Below the pieces are notes generated by a model that saw only the letters and a program-made list of their open reading frames with translations, was not told where the DNA came from and searched no databases. From Diphasiastrum complanatum (taxonomy: Eukaryota > Streptophyta > Lycopodiopsida > Lycopodiales > Lycopodiaceae): a stretch of 64,000 nt of DNA. Below are positions 47,290-56,599 of the stretch, one piece after another (positions within the stretch are counted from its first letter, which is position 1; each line of letters begins with the position of its first letter). The position numbers and the translations under genes were made by a program. Location: NCBI GenBank assembly GCA_029204225.1, contig CM055092.1, forward strand, positions 70,154,252 through 70,218,251. Reading direction: 5' to 3'.

Positions 47290-47655
47290 TCACTGATCCT
47301 CCACCGACTCCTCGCCCTCGTCTGGTGCATTGTTTTGTCGCTCTTGCTCTGCCTCCCGGTTAGCCCGAGCTGCCTCCTGGTTAGCCCGACGTCTGGCCGC
47401 CCTTTCCCTGACCATGATGAGCTGCCGTCGTGTGAAATTCATTCCGATCTGCTCATCCAGATCCAGCTCGACAGCGGGGACAGGATCCACAGCGGGGGCG
47501 GGTGGCTCCGGTTCCGGATTTCTCTGTCGAGTCTGTCGCAGCATCTCTCGGATATCTGCCTCTTGCTTCCGATGCCTCTCGTTGTGCCTTCGGATATCTT
47601 CCTCAAGCTTTCTCCTGGCTTCGCCCTCGGGCTTCGGTGGTATTCGCTCAGCCAT
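47290..47655 (-). CDS. Small charged protein encoded convergently within hAT-B
   Basis: 121 codons on the minus strand from ATG at 47655 (MAERIPPKPEGEARRKLEED) to TGA at 47290-47292. The N-terminal half is a strongly charged, coiled-coil-like stretch (IRRHNERHRKQEADIREMLR). A Pro/Glu/Ala segment and a second basic stretch (RREARRANQEAARANREAEQ-like) follow, then an acidic end. It lies about 520 bp after the transposase stop and points towards it. I do not recognise the family. It could be a DNA-binding partner of the transposase like the second proteins of other plant DNA transposons, or a chance frame in GC-rich sequence. Confidence 0.5.
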   Translation of the reverse strand: MAERIPPKPEGEARRKLEEDIRRHNERHRKQEADIREMLRQTRQRNPEPEPPAPAVDPVPAVELDLDEQIGMNFTRRQLIMVRERAARRRANQEAARANREAEQERQNNAPDEGEESVEDQ

Positions 47656-48199
47656 CTCGATCGACCTTCTCCTCACAGCACCCTGATCCTTGAACACCCT
47701 CTCACAGCACCCTGGCTCTCAAACAGCCTCTCACAGCCTGTCACCGACTCTCGCTTGCTCTCTCACTGTCTATCACTAGCCCTCTCACAGCCTCTGAAAA
47801 TGCCGACCACAATGGCATTGTGAGTGCCTATTTATCCCCACAGCCTGATCGGCCATGTGGATCCCCATCATCCCTCCATGTGCCTCCGTACCTGCCCCCA
47901 TGTGATGCTCCCCCCTGTGTTGGTCTCCCATTGGGCCAATGGTCTGCTCACCCACAATGCCCATGTGCCTCTGTACTTGCCCCCATGTGATGCTACCCCC
48001 CTGTGTTGGTCTCCCATTGGCCCCTCGGTCTGCTCACTCGCAGTGCCCATGTGCCATTGCAACAGTCCCCTGCATCATGTACTGTACCCTCTTTTTTTAC
48101 ACCCAGAACCCCCTCTTTTTACTTTTTTTTGTCCTTTTTTGGTAGTTAATATGCAAAAAAAAATTACTAAAAATATATTAAAAAATAAAAAAAAATATT

Positions 48200-48304
48200 A
48201 AAAATGGTACCGCCCTGGTACCGCGGATCCCAGGGCGGTACCGTACCGGCGGTACCACTGATATGGTACCGGCGGTACCATACCAGCGGTACCAGAGGGT
48301 ACTA

Positions 48305-48306
<2 letters not shown>
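48200..48306. repeat. Right terminal/subterminal repeats of hAT-B
   Basis: GGTACCGCCCTGGTACCGCG and further GGTACC-centred copies up to the terminal CTATG. The region is partly the inverse of the left end. Bases 47700-48200 before it hold the element's 3' noncoding part. Confidence 0.88.

Positions 48307-48347
<41 letters not shown>
48307..48347. repeat. TA microsatellite, right of hAT-B
   Basis: An uninterrupted TA run directly outside the right end of hAT-B, matching the TA run at its left end. Confidence 0.95.
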
Positions 48348-48350
<3 letters not shown>

Positions 48351-48508
48351 TTGCTCAGATTAAACGGCTGTTGGGAATTGGAAATCTTAGCCAGTCAAAA
48401 TGTGGATCTCCACACAACTTGTTTTACTAAAGCATTATTCATAATTAGAGAGCCATAAGAATTGAAAAAGTTAAAAAGCTTCAAGTAAGATGACAAACTT
48501 CAATTTAC

Positions 48509-48590
48509 CTGAACCTGGTCGCTATCCTCAAGGCTGTCTTTGATAAATGCTTCATCATGCTGCATTCCACAATGTAAATCATCAGCTAAT
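48509..48590 (-). CDS. Candidate exon of an unidentified host gene
   Basis: An 82-nt open segment on the minus strand, bounded by a ttgtacag acceptor (48591-48598) and a CAG/gtaaatt donor at 48509/48508. In the frame entered after one base it codes 27 residues beginning LADDLHCGMQHDEAFIKDSL. The composition (His, Cys, acidic residues) looks like true protein. I do not recognise the protein. A chance open segment of this size is quite possible. Confidence 0.4.
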
Positions 48591-48764
48591 CTGTACAACA
48601 AGCATCAACGAATGATAAAGTAGAAGACGACATGCTCCATTTGAACATAACATGTTTTGAGGATTCATGATATGATGATTTTCTATTTATGTATTGAAAG
48701 AAGCTACAATCTATGGAATACAACTAAACAGAATATATATATACATATATGTATATGTATATAC

Positions 48765-48854
48765 CATAGTTCCCTGTGGTACCGCCGGTACCATAATGGT
48801 GGTACAGCCAGTACGGTACCGCCCTGTAGAATGCGGTACCAGGGCGGTACCACA
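48765..48854. mobile_element. Truncated hAT-B-like end
   Basis: Starts CATAGTTCCCTGTGGTACCG within a TA-rich stretch and ends in GGTACCACAATATATT, corresponding to the left subterminal block of hAT-B. No opposite end is present. Confidence 0.7.
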
Positions 48855-48898
48855 ATATATTATTTTGTCTTTTTTCCTAATATTCTTTAATGCTATAC

Positions 48899-48995
48899 CT
48901 GCCCAAAAAAGCCAAAAGATATTGTCTTAGCTATATATTTATCGTGAAATGGACTACTCTCATCAACAACTTCAAGCTGATACCCATATTGCCCA
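48899..48995 (-). CDS. Doubtful exon candidate overlapping a repeat
   Basis: Minus-strand open segment with a cattttag acceptor and a CAG/gtatag donor, coding 32 residues (GQYGYQLEVVDESSPFHDKY, then IAKTISFGFFGQ). Its first 50 bp are part of an inverted repeat found again at 49485-49534 and, less exactly, near 9011 and 52936. It is not in phase with the candidate exon at 48509-48590. It may be part of a mobile sequence and not a host exon. Confidence 0.25.
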
Positions 48996-49027
48996 CTAAA
49001 ATGAAATAAAATAAAAAATATTTATAT

Positions 49028-49268
49028 CATAGGTCCCGCGGTACCAGGTCCCGCGGATCTCGGTACTGCGGGACCATATATGGTACCGCGGTACCATATC
49101 GGTTGGCGGACCCAAAAAAAAAAAAAAAAATCTTTGTTTTTTTTAGCGAAAATAACACGGGAAATATATATATATTTTTTTTAATATTATGGTACCGCCC
49201 TGGTACCGCGGATCCCAGGGCGGTACCGTACCGGCGGTACCATACCAGCGGCACCACGGGGTACTATG
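49028..49268. mobile_element. Complete hAT-B-like MITE, 241 bp
   Basis: Begins CATAGGTCCCGCGGTACCAG and ends GGTACTATG, the same termini as hAT-B, with both subterminal GGTACC blocks but no coding sequence (an A-rich centre instead). Flanks ATTTATAT and ATATATAT agree in seven of eight bases. It is a non-autonomous derivative that the hAT-B transposase could move. Confidence 0.82.
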
Positions 49269-49324
49269 ATATATATATATATATATATGAAAAAAATTAA
49301 ATATTAAATAATAAAAAAAATTAT

Positions 49325-49455
49325 TATATTGTACCGCGGTACTAGGACCCGCGGTACCTGGTACCTCTGGTATATACCATAGATCCAGCAGTACCAGGAT
49401 CCGCAGATCCCGGTACCGCGGATCCATACTGATCCGCGGTACCATAATATATAAT
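49325..49455. mobile_element. Further degenerate hAT-B-like ends
   Basis: At least two abutting end fragments: GTACCGCGGTACTAGGACCC up to about 49370, then CATAGATCCAGCAGTACC from 49378 to about 49455. They carry BamHI-like GGATCC variants of the GGTACC repeat. Confidence 0.65.
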
Positions 49456-49534
49456 ATTTTTTTTAAATTTTAAAAAAAAATAAAGTGGGCAGTATGGGTA
49501 TCAGCTTTAAGCTCTTGACGAGAGCAGTGCATTT

Positions 49535-51080
49535 ATGCAGGTTGCCGGTTCTGACGAGAGCGAACAGCCAAAGGACCAAGGGGATGCAAAACACCAAAAA
49601 GTGTGTTTTCGCTCAGGGAGTCGGAAGGCCAAATCATGAAGAGGTCGTACCGTCGGGGCCGGGGTCTACCGGCAGCCCCCGGACCCTGCGCCGGGAGGCT
49701 ACCGCCCCCAGAATCCCCAAGACTTGCTGCTATATAGAAACTGTAATCTAGGCATCATACCTCTGCCTCCGATGAGAATTTCGCAGTTCTCGAGAGGCCA
49801 CAACAGGCTCCACAGCACCAGCGAGTGGGAGGAGACTCAGGCGTAGGAGAGCTTAGAGTGCTCACTACTCAATGCTCATTGTACATTAGATCATTGTAGT
49901 CTGTAGATGCCACTAGATTAGCATTGACTCTTGAGCTGTTTACAGTGTACACATCATGATTTATCATCAGACATGTCGCATGTGGCATCACATTGGTGAC
50001 CGGACTCATGAGGCACCTGGCATATGTATTTACTATTATGTTATGAATCATGATATATTATGGATTCTAGTTTGAAGTTTCTGATTCCTGAAGTTAACTG
50101 TAGTCTGTTAGTCGATTATCTAATTACTAATGGTTTAAACTTTAAACTTTAAAGTTTTACAATTTTGACTTTGGTATTGTTAGTAGTTAGCATTTACATA
50201 TAGAATGTTCAATGTTCAATGTTGAATGATGAATGATGATGACAGATGTCAGATAAATCTAAGTTTCTAACCTAAATTTTTTTGGCTTTCTCAAACATTG
50301 TCATAACCTTCTTGTTTATTCTTTTCTCCGATCTCGACATTGCAATTTGCAAATAAGTTTGAACTTCAACTTTCAACTTTGAAACAAAATTACAATCTAC
50401 GGTCCTAGTACCTACGTAGTACGGTCTAGACTCTAGACTCTACCTAGCTAGTAGCTGCCATTATCCATATCACCGTATCAGACTAGTAAGTGGTGACTAG
50501 TTAGTAGTCACTAATAACTATTATCAAGATTCAGCTCTAGCCTCTAAGCTCAAATTTCAGTTATACTCCAGGCTCCTAATTTCTAAACCCTAAGTTCCAA
50601 GTGTCAAGTAACAAGTTCCAACTCCACAGTCCTGAGTCTCCTTAGCAGATCCATGTACCCAGGGGCCAGGATATGGTTACAAGTTACAACTTACTGCAGT
50701 TCTCTTAAAACTGGGTCATTCTGTTTTGATACGACAGGTCACAAGAGATCTGATTATCCTGATATCTGTAAATTTAGAGAAAAATTGAAATTGTTTAGCT
50801 ATTAAGTATCTGTAGTATGTACATTGAATATATGACTTTTTTTTTGAAGAATGAAAAAAACAGGTTCGAACCTCAAAGAATCTCTTTGAACCGGCCGGTT
50901 TGAATCGACCTGTTCGAATTGGGATGCAACCCTATTTCCCACTAGTTTGAACTTTTGTGAATATTGCTTCTAATTAGTGTAAGAGTCATTACCAATTTCT
51001 TGATTTTTTGAGAGGAGCTACATCTTGGAGAAGTAAGTTCAACACTAATGTCTTGTTTATCAAGTTTCACTCTATGGACT
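49535..51080. other. Segment without recognisable genes
   Basis: A short GC-rich stretch at 49640-49720 is followed by AT-rich DNA with small repeats (ATGTTCAATGTTCAATGTTG at about 50205). No coding or RNA feature supported. Confidence 0.4.
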
Positions 51081-52935
51081 ACCGCAACGCAGCTTTATGA
51101 CTTAGAGCCAAATTAAATGGGTCCTTTATTTTTATCGATGATGACCTTACACACACGCAATGGCAAGCCAGGAAACAAATTATTCAAGATGCAAATGCAA
51201 GAAATCAGTGGATGGTTTTCATTGAAGGCAAGCCAAATTTTTTTGATAAGATTTCACAATAGGGATTCGGGGCTCCTGGGCATAGGAGCAGCTCGAGTTC
51301 CCCTTTCCGAATCGGTTTTTGGAATTGTAATGGCATACTATCATCTTCTTCGGCAAAAAGACAACCTATTTACAATCCTTGGGACAAAAACTTATCGATG
51401 CTCGACCTTCTTTTGGCGGATGTTCTCTAAAAACCCTTATAAACCCGCTCCTATTGCGATAGAGTCATGGATAAATTATGCTACCAAGCTTTATACAGTA
51501 GACTCTCTTCCATTTCTCTTTCCCCACGCCCTTCAGAATTCACCCTCTTCACTTCGTCCATGGTTGAAACGCCATTAAAAATGGTCAAACACATAAGGCC
51601 ACTGATGTTGACCTCTTAAGCATGGACTTCCTAAAACTAGTCGCTCACATTATTGGACCGTACATTTCCCATATCTTTAACCAATTTGTCATTTTTGGTC
51701 TTCCCACGTCTTGGTGCACCAACCTTCTACACCCTATCCTCAAAGTTGGGCATCCTTTGAATGTAAACAACTATTGCACTATTATGATCAGTCATACTAT
51801 GGCCAAGCTATATGGATCATTTTTGCAGTCTATTATCAGCTCTCAAGCAGAGACAGAGGGGTTACATGCTATGGTACAGGCAGGTTTTAGCGCTGGCTAC
51901 TCCACGACTGACCAGATATTCACCTTGAGATGTATTATTGAGGAGGCTAAGTTCAGGAAGTAGAGGGTTTATTGTTGCTTTGTGGGCTTCCGCAAAGCCT
52001 TTGATTTTGGGTGGAAATGGCTGTCCATTAGCAAATATGGTTATCCCTATTTTACTATATTCGAATGACGTGATACTACTATCAAGATCAAGATCGAGAC
52101 TTCAGCAGCGCCTTAATGGTTTATATACTTTCTGCCAGACAATGGGTTTGATGGTGAACATTGGTAAGACTAAGGTCATGGTGTTCAACACCAATCAACA
52201 GCATATGAGAGACACGGTGTTCTACTATGATTGGCAGCCACTGGAGGTAGTAGCCTCTTATACTACTTGGGTGTCCCTTTTACTGGTCCATTGCTCACTT
52301 TTAGACCAGCTGCATTGACCAGGCTTTGCAAGGGGCACTCTGCTCTTGTCCAGATGGAGAGATTTTCCTCTATTTACTACGTGCATGATCTTGACACGCG
52401 CTGTCGCCTTTTTTCTACTACTGTCTCTCCGGTTGCTCTATATTCAGCGGAGACATGGTGTCCAAGCTTATCCAGAGATACTTGGAGTGATATTTCACGT
52501 CTGCAGATCCTTATGCTTAGCCGGATGATCCGTGCGAAGCAGTCAGTTCCCCATGATATCATTTTTGCGAAGTTTGCCTCTCCACCATTGATTGTCGAGG
52601 CTATATTTCGGATTATCACATTCATTCATAAAGTCTCGGAGCTTGATTCATCTAGATACGTGGCTACAACTTTCACAACCTCTCACACTCTGGCTAGTCA
52701 GCAGGCTAGGTCCTCTTGGTTTCAGTGTGTTTCTGACCTTTTGAGTAGGTGGGGTTTATCTATATCTGATCTCCCGAATGGGACACACGCATTTATCCGC
52801 CAACAGATTTACAGGGCTTACATCCACATAGTGTGGTCTCACCCAGATCCATCACGGGTCAAGCTTCATTTCTATCACACTCATCTTCTTCAGCTTGATG
52901 TTTCCGGGCTTCCCATTCGGCCGGGTTATATACAA
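51081..52935 (+). pseudogene. LINE copy 3: ORF1 end fused to RT, endonuclease deleted
   Basis: Starts with the C-terminal end of ORF1 (FIFIDDDLTHTQWQARKQII). It passes to the first bases of the endonuclease (FGIVMAYY in one frame, NCNGILSS in another), then jumps to the RT N-terminus (SWINYATKLYTVDSLPF). The RT follows (IFNQFVIFGLPTSWCTNLLH, MVQAGFSAGYSTTDQIFTLR, and ILLYSNDVILLSRSRSRLQQ, where the catalytic YADD has become YSND). The thumb and C-terminal region follow (TRCRLFSTTVSPVALYSAET) up to GLPIRPGYIQ. Deletion, frameshifts and the altered catalytic block make it dead. Confidence 0.82.
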
Positions 52936-53077
52936 ATGTATTGCCCTTGATAAGAGCTTTAATCTGATACCCTTATTGCCCCCAAAGAAATCAAAAAAAT
53001 CAAATTAAAAAAAAAATACACCTTTTTGAGAAACGCTGGTAAAAGACGCGTTTCTAGAAAACGAGGTGCAAATACGG
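52936..53077. repeat. MITE-like element between LINE copies 3 and 4
   Basis: Contains CTGATACCCTTATTGCCCCC, an A-rich tract, GACGCGTTTCTAGAAAACG and ends GGTGCAAATACGG. TTATTGCCCCC and GGTGCAAATA are imperfect inverted ends. Related to 8985-9175. It interrupts the LINE C-terminal domain. Confidence 0.5.
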
Positions 53078-54818
53078 AGTGATGGAGGGGAGGGATGTAC
53101 ATTGGGCGACCTCCATTATTGCTATCCTCCTGTATGCCGATGATGTGGTTTTGCTTTCACGGACGAGAGAGGGTCTGCAGCGACACTTAGATGCTCTTCT
53201 TTCTTTTTGCACATGGTGGGGTTTGTCAGTGAATGTGGCCAAGACTAGGGTTATGGTGTTCAACACCTCTAGGTCTTTTATGATGCAGCAGGAGCTTCTA
53301 TGGGATGGTCATCCACTGGAGGTTGTTGATTCATATACATATCTAGGGGTACTATTTTTTGGGTCCACGTTCAGCATGAGACATGCAGCTATTTCTCGGG
53401 TACAGAAGGGCTATGCCTCGCTGGTAGATTTGGAGAGACTATGTTCACACATCAGAGATGCGACCAGTAAGTGCCGACTCTTTGACACTATGGTTGTGCC
53501 CCCAGCTATGTATGCTTCTGAGACATGGAGTACTGGTCTGACAGCTATTGATTGGACATATATCTCCCGGCTCCAGATTCGTTTGCTCTCCAGGATGATA
53601 AGGGCTAAGCCCTCAGTACCACACCAGATTATACTGGCAGAGTTCGCGGTCCCCCCCCCCATTCAAATTGAGGCCTTATTCCATATTGTGACTTTTATAT
53701 AGAGGTTGGATGATATTCAGGATGGGGGTACACACTATGTTGTTGCGGCTCTATCCTCATCCCGACGCCTACACTCAGAGGGACACCTTTTCTCATGGTA
53801 TTCCCAGGCTTGTTGTCTCCTCTCCATGTTGGGTATCCAGATCACTGACCTACCTGCGGGCACCCACCAGTACATCAGAGGCCTCCTCTACAGATCATAT
53901 CTTCATATCACTTGGCAGGTCCATTGGGGACCAAGAGTGATTTTTATCGTACACACTTTCTATCTCTTGATCCAGCTGGCTGCCCCATAGTATCTGGTTA
54001 CTTGTTGAGGAGTATATCACACAGACTACGGATAGAGATGGGTCAGTTTCGGGTTTCTTCACATCGGCTGGCCATTGAGACCGGCAGATACAATGGCACC
54101 CCACGAGAGGACCGGCTTTGTAGCATTTGTTCGATGCATGAGATTGAGGACGAATCACATTTCCTCTTCAGATGTCCAGCCTACTATGAGATTCGGGGGA
54201 GGTACTACTGCTTGTTCAGAGAGCACCCAGTTACACTTTCTACCTTGATATCCTATGAGGACCCCAGATGTGTCGCATTGATGATCCGGGAGATGTCAGA
54301 CCTGAGGAGGAGGAGACTAGATATTGATACACACTCCTTGGTACAATTGAGCATCAGTGAGTGCATATCCCTCGGAGACAGAGATCCGAGGTATCCCTAG
54401 GCTACGACTCAAATGGAGAGGCCGAGATTCCAGATTCCTTCATACATCGGCAGCAGAGACCATGTCGACGGCCAGCGAGACAGTCAGCTATTAGGCCACA
54501 AGAGGCCAGATGGACACGGCAGTAGAGGACGACACCGACAGCCTACCTGGCGGCAGAGGTCCATGGCACATCCAGTGTCACCTTCACAACATACCATCCA
54601 CCACTTCTTCCAGGCTAATAGGCATCATGATATACGATTCTAGGCTGTTGGACCCTGACTGGGCCAGCCATCTTTAGGCATTGTATTTGCAGTTATTGTT
54701 TTATAGATGATTGAGCTTTAAGCTCCTATGTGCACACTTGACATGTACCTTTTCTGAGTCCTATGTACCTTAGGGTATTCAAGGACATTAATAAAATATT
54801 TCTTTCTCTCTCTCTCTA
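53078..54818 (+). pseudogene. LINE copy 4: RT from YADD to 3' end
   Basis: Opens at the catalytic block (IIAILLYADDVVLLSRTREG). It continues through VNVAKTRVMVFNTS, DSYTYLGVLFFGSTFSMRHA and ATSKCRLFDTMVVPPAMYAS. After a stop and frameshift near 53700 come LPAGTHQYIRGLLYRSYLHI and the C-terminal finger (RLCSICSMHEIEDESHFLFR with C and H ligands, EIRGRYYCLF). The 3' end reads ACATGTACCTTTTCTGAGTC ... GACATTAATAAAATA and then a CT repeat to 54818. 5'-truncation before the RT C motif is typical of incomplete reverse transcription. Confidence 0.82.
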
Positions 54819-56510
54819 TAGTTGCACTCAAGCATGCATGGCAGACCTACGTGGTGCATAGCTTAGTTTACTTGCCACACAAGCCTATGTCAAGCCTATG
54901 TGGCAGACTATAACATGCTTGCATGGCAAACATCAAGCCTATGTCATGCCTATATGACCTGCCACACAAGCCTATGATAGGCCTACGTGGCTTGCCACAT
55001 GGCAAGTCCCAAGCCTGCGTGGTTTGTCTCATGACATGCCTACTTGCCACGTGGCAACTTGTGAGCCCTAGCTCTCCGTCTCTAGGTCCACTCAAGCCTA
55101 CATGGTAGAGCTTGGTTGGCTTGCCACACAAGCCTATGGCAAGCCTATGTGGTAGCTTGCGACATGCTTGCGTGGCAGACATCAGACCTATGCCATGCCT
55201 ATGTGGCCTACCACGCAAGCCTATGGTAGGCTTGCGTGGCAACTTTCGAGCCCACCTATATCTCTCTCTATAGATCCACTCAAACCTACGTGGCAGAGCC
55301 CGGTTGGCTTGCCATACAAGCCTATGGTAGGCCTACATGCTTGCCACATGGCAAACCTCAAGCCTGCATGATTTGCCATGTGGTAGACCTACGTGGCTTG
55401 CCATGTGGCAGTGTGCGACAGGCTTAGCAGATAGCAAACCACATAGGCAGAGCTTGGTTGGCTTGCCAGCCTATGATGGGCCTACGTGGCTTGCCACATG
55501 GCTAACCCCAAGCCAGCATGATTTGCCACGTGGCAGCCATACGTGACTTACCACGTGTCAGCCTATGACAGGCTTGGTAGACAGCAGGCCTATGTGGCCT
55601 GTTACACAAGCCTATGGTAGGCCATGTGGCTTGCCACGTGGCAGCTTTTGAGCCCCACCTCTTTCTCTCTCTAGGTCCACTCAGGCTTACGTGGCAAAGC
55701 CTGGTTGGCTTGCCACACAAGCCTATGTTAGACCTAAGTGGTTTGCCACATGGCAAACCCTAAGCTTGCAAGACTTGCCACGTGGTAGACCTACGTGGCT
55801 TTCCACGTGGCAGCCTACGAGAAGATTGGTAGATAGTAGATCTATGACATGCCTATGTGGCTTGCTACACAAGCCTATCGTAGTCCTGCGTGGCTTACGA
55901 CATGGGAAGTATCAATCCTACATGGTTTTCCACGTGGCAGGCCTACGTGGCTTGCCATGTGGTAGCTTGCAAGCCCCACCTCTTTCTCTCTCTATCTCCA
56001 CTCAAGCCTACGTGGCAGAGCCTGGTTGGCTTGCCACACAAGCCTATGTGGCAACCTACAACATGCTTGCATGGTAGACATGAGGCCTATGCCATGCCTA
56101 TGTGGTCTGCCATGCACGCCTATGGTAGGCCTACATGGCTTGCCATGTGTCAGCTTTCGAGCCCACCTCTCTATATCTCTCTCTAGGTCCACTCAGGCCT
56201 ATATGGTAGAGCTCTTTTGGCTTGTTGCACAAGCCTATGGTAGGCCAACATGGATTGCCATGTGGCAAACCCCAAGCTTGCATGATTTGCCATGTGGTAG
56301 GCCTACCTGGCTTGCCATGTGGCAACCTATGATAGCTAGATAGTAGGCCTACGTGGCCTACTACACAAGCCTATGGCAAGCCATGTGGCAAGCCACACAA
56401 GCCTATGGTAGGCCTATGTGGCTTGCCACATGGACAGTCCCAAGCCTACATGGTTTTCCACGTGGCAGGCCTACGTGGCTTGCCATGTGGCAACTTTCGA
56501 GGCCCGATTC
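54819..56510. repeat. Satellite-like array of CACGTG palindromes
   Basis: About 1.7 kb made of variants of GCCTACGTGGCTTGCCACGTGGCA and AAGCCTATGGTAGGCC. Higher-order units begin with a CT run and (G)TCCACTCAAGCCTACGTGGCAGAG at about 54812, 55072, 55262, 55668, 55985 and 56176, with lengths from about 190 to 400 bp. TTGCCACGTGGCAA is a perfect palindrome containing the G-box core CACGTG. Open frames through the array are by-products of the repetition. Confidence 0.88.
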
Positions 56511-56599
56511 TCTCTCTCTCTCTCTCTCTCTATGGTGATGGCTCCCTCCATCTCACGATGGTGATGGCTCCCTCTCTCTCGCGATGTTGGTGGCTGCTG

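Larger units (their letters stand above)
42076..48306 (+). mobile_element. hAT-B, putatively autonomous hAT element
   Basis: A 6.2-kb element with ends CATAGGTCCCGCGG (42076) and the inverse ...GGTACTATG (48306). Both ends carry about 100 bp of subterminal repeats built on GGTACCGCGG. ATATATAT lies outside both ends, consistent with an 8-bp target duplication but uninformative because the target is a TA repeat. It contains a four-exon transposase gene whose exons join in frame and a small convergent minus-strand gene. Intact splice sites and open frames suggest it was active recently. Confidence 0.88.
48947..49534. repeat. 50-bp inverted repeats enclosing hAT-B-like MITEs
   Basis: The arm AAATGGACTACTCTCATCAA...GCCCAC (48947-48996) is inverted at 49485-49534 with about 80 percent identity. 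The space between them is filled with GGTACCGCGG-type elements and AT runs. The arms contain the AAGCTGATACCCATATTGCC motif that recurs elsewhere in the window. Confidence 0.75.

Noticed and set aside
54868-56343. Many 60-130 codon frames in the 54.8-56.5 kb region
   Set aside because: All come from the GCCTACGTGGCTTGCC repeat array read in different frames.
54819-56510. CRISPR-like array
   Set aside because: Repeats and spacers are not of constant length, the intervening sequence is itself repetitive, and the context is a plant nuclear genome.
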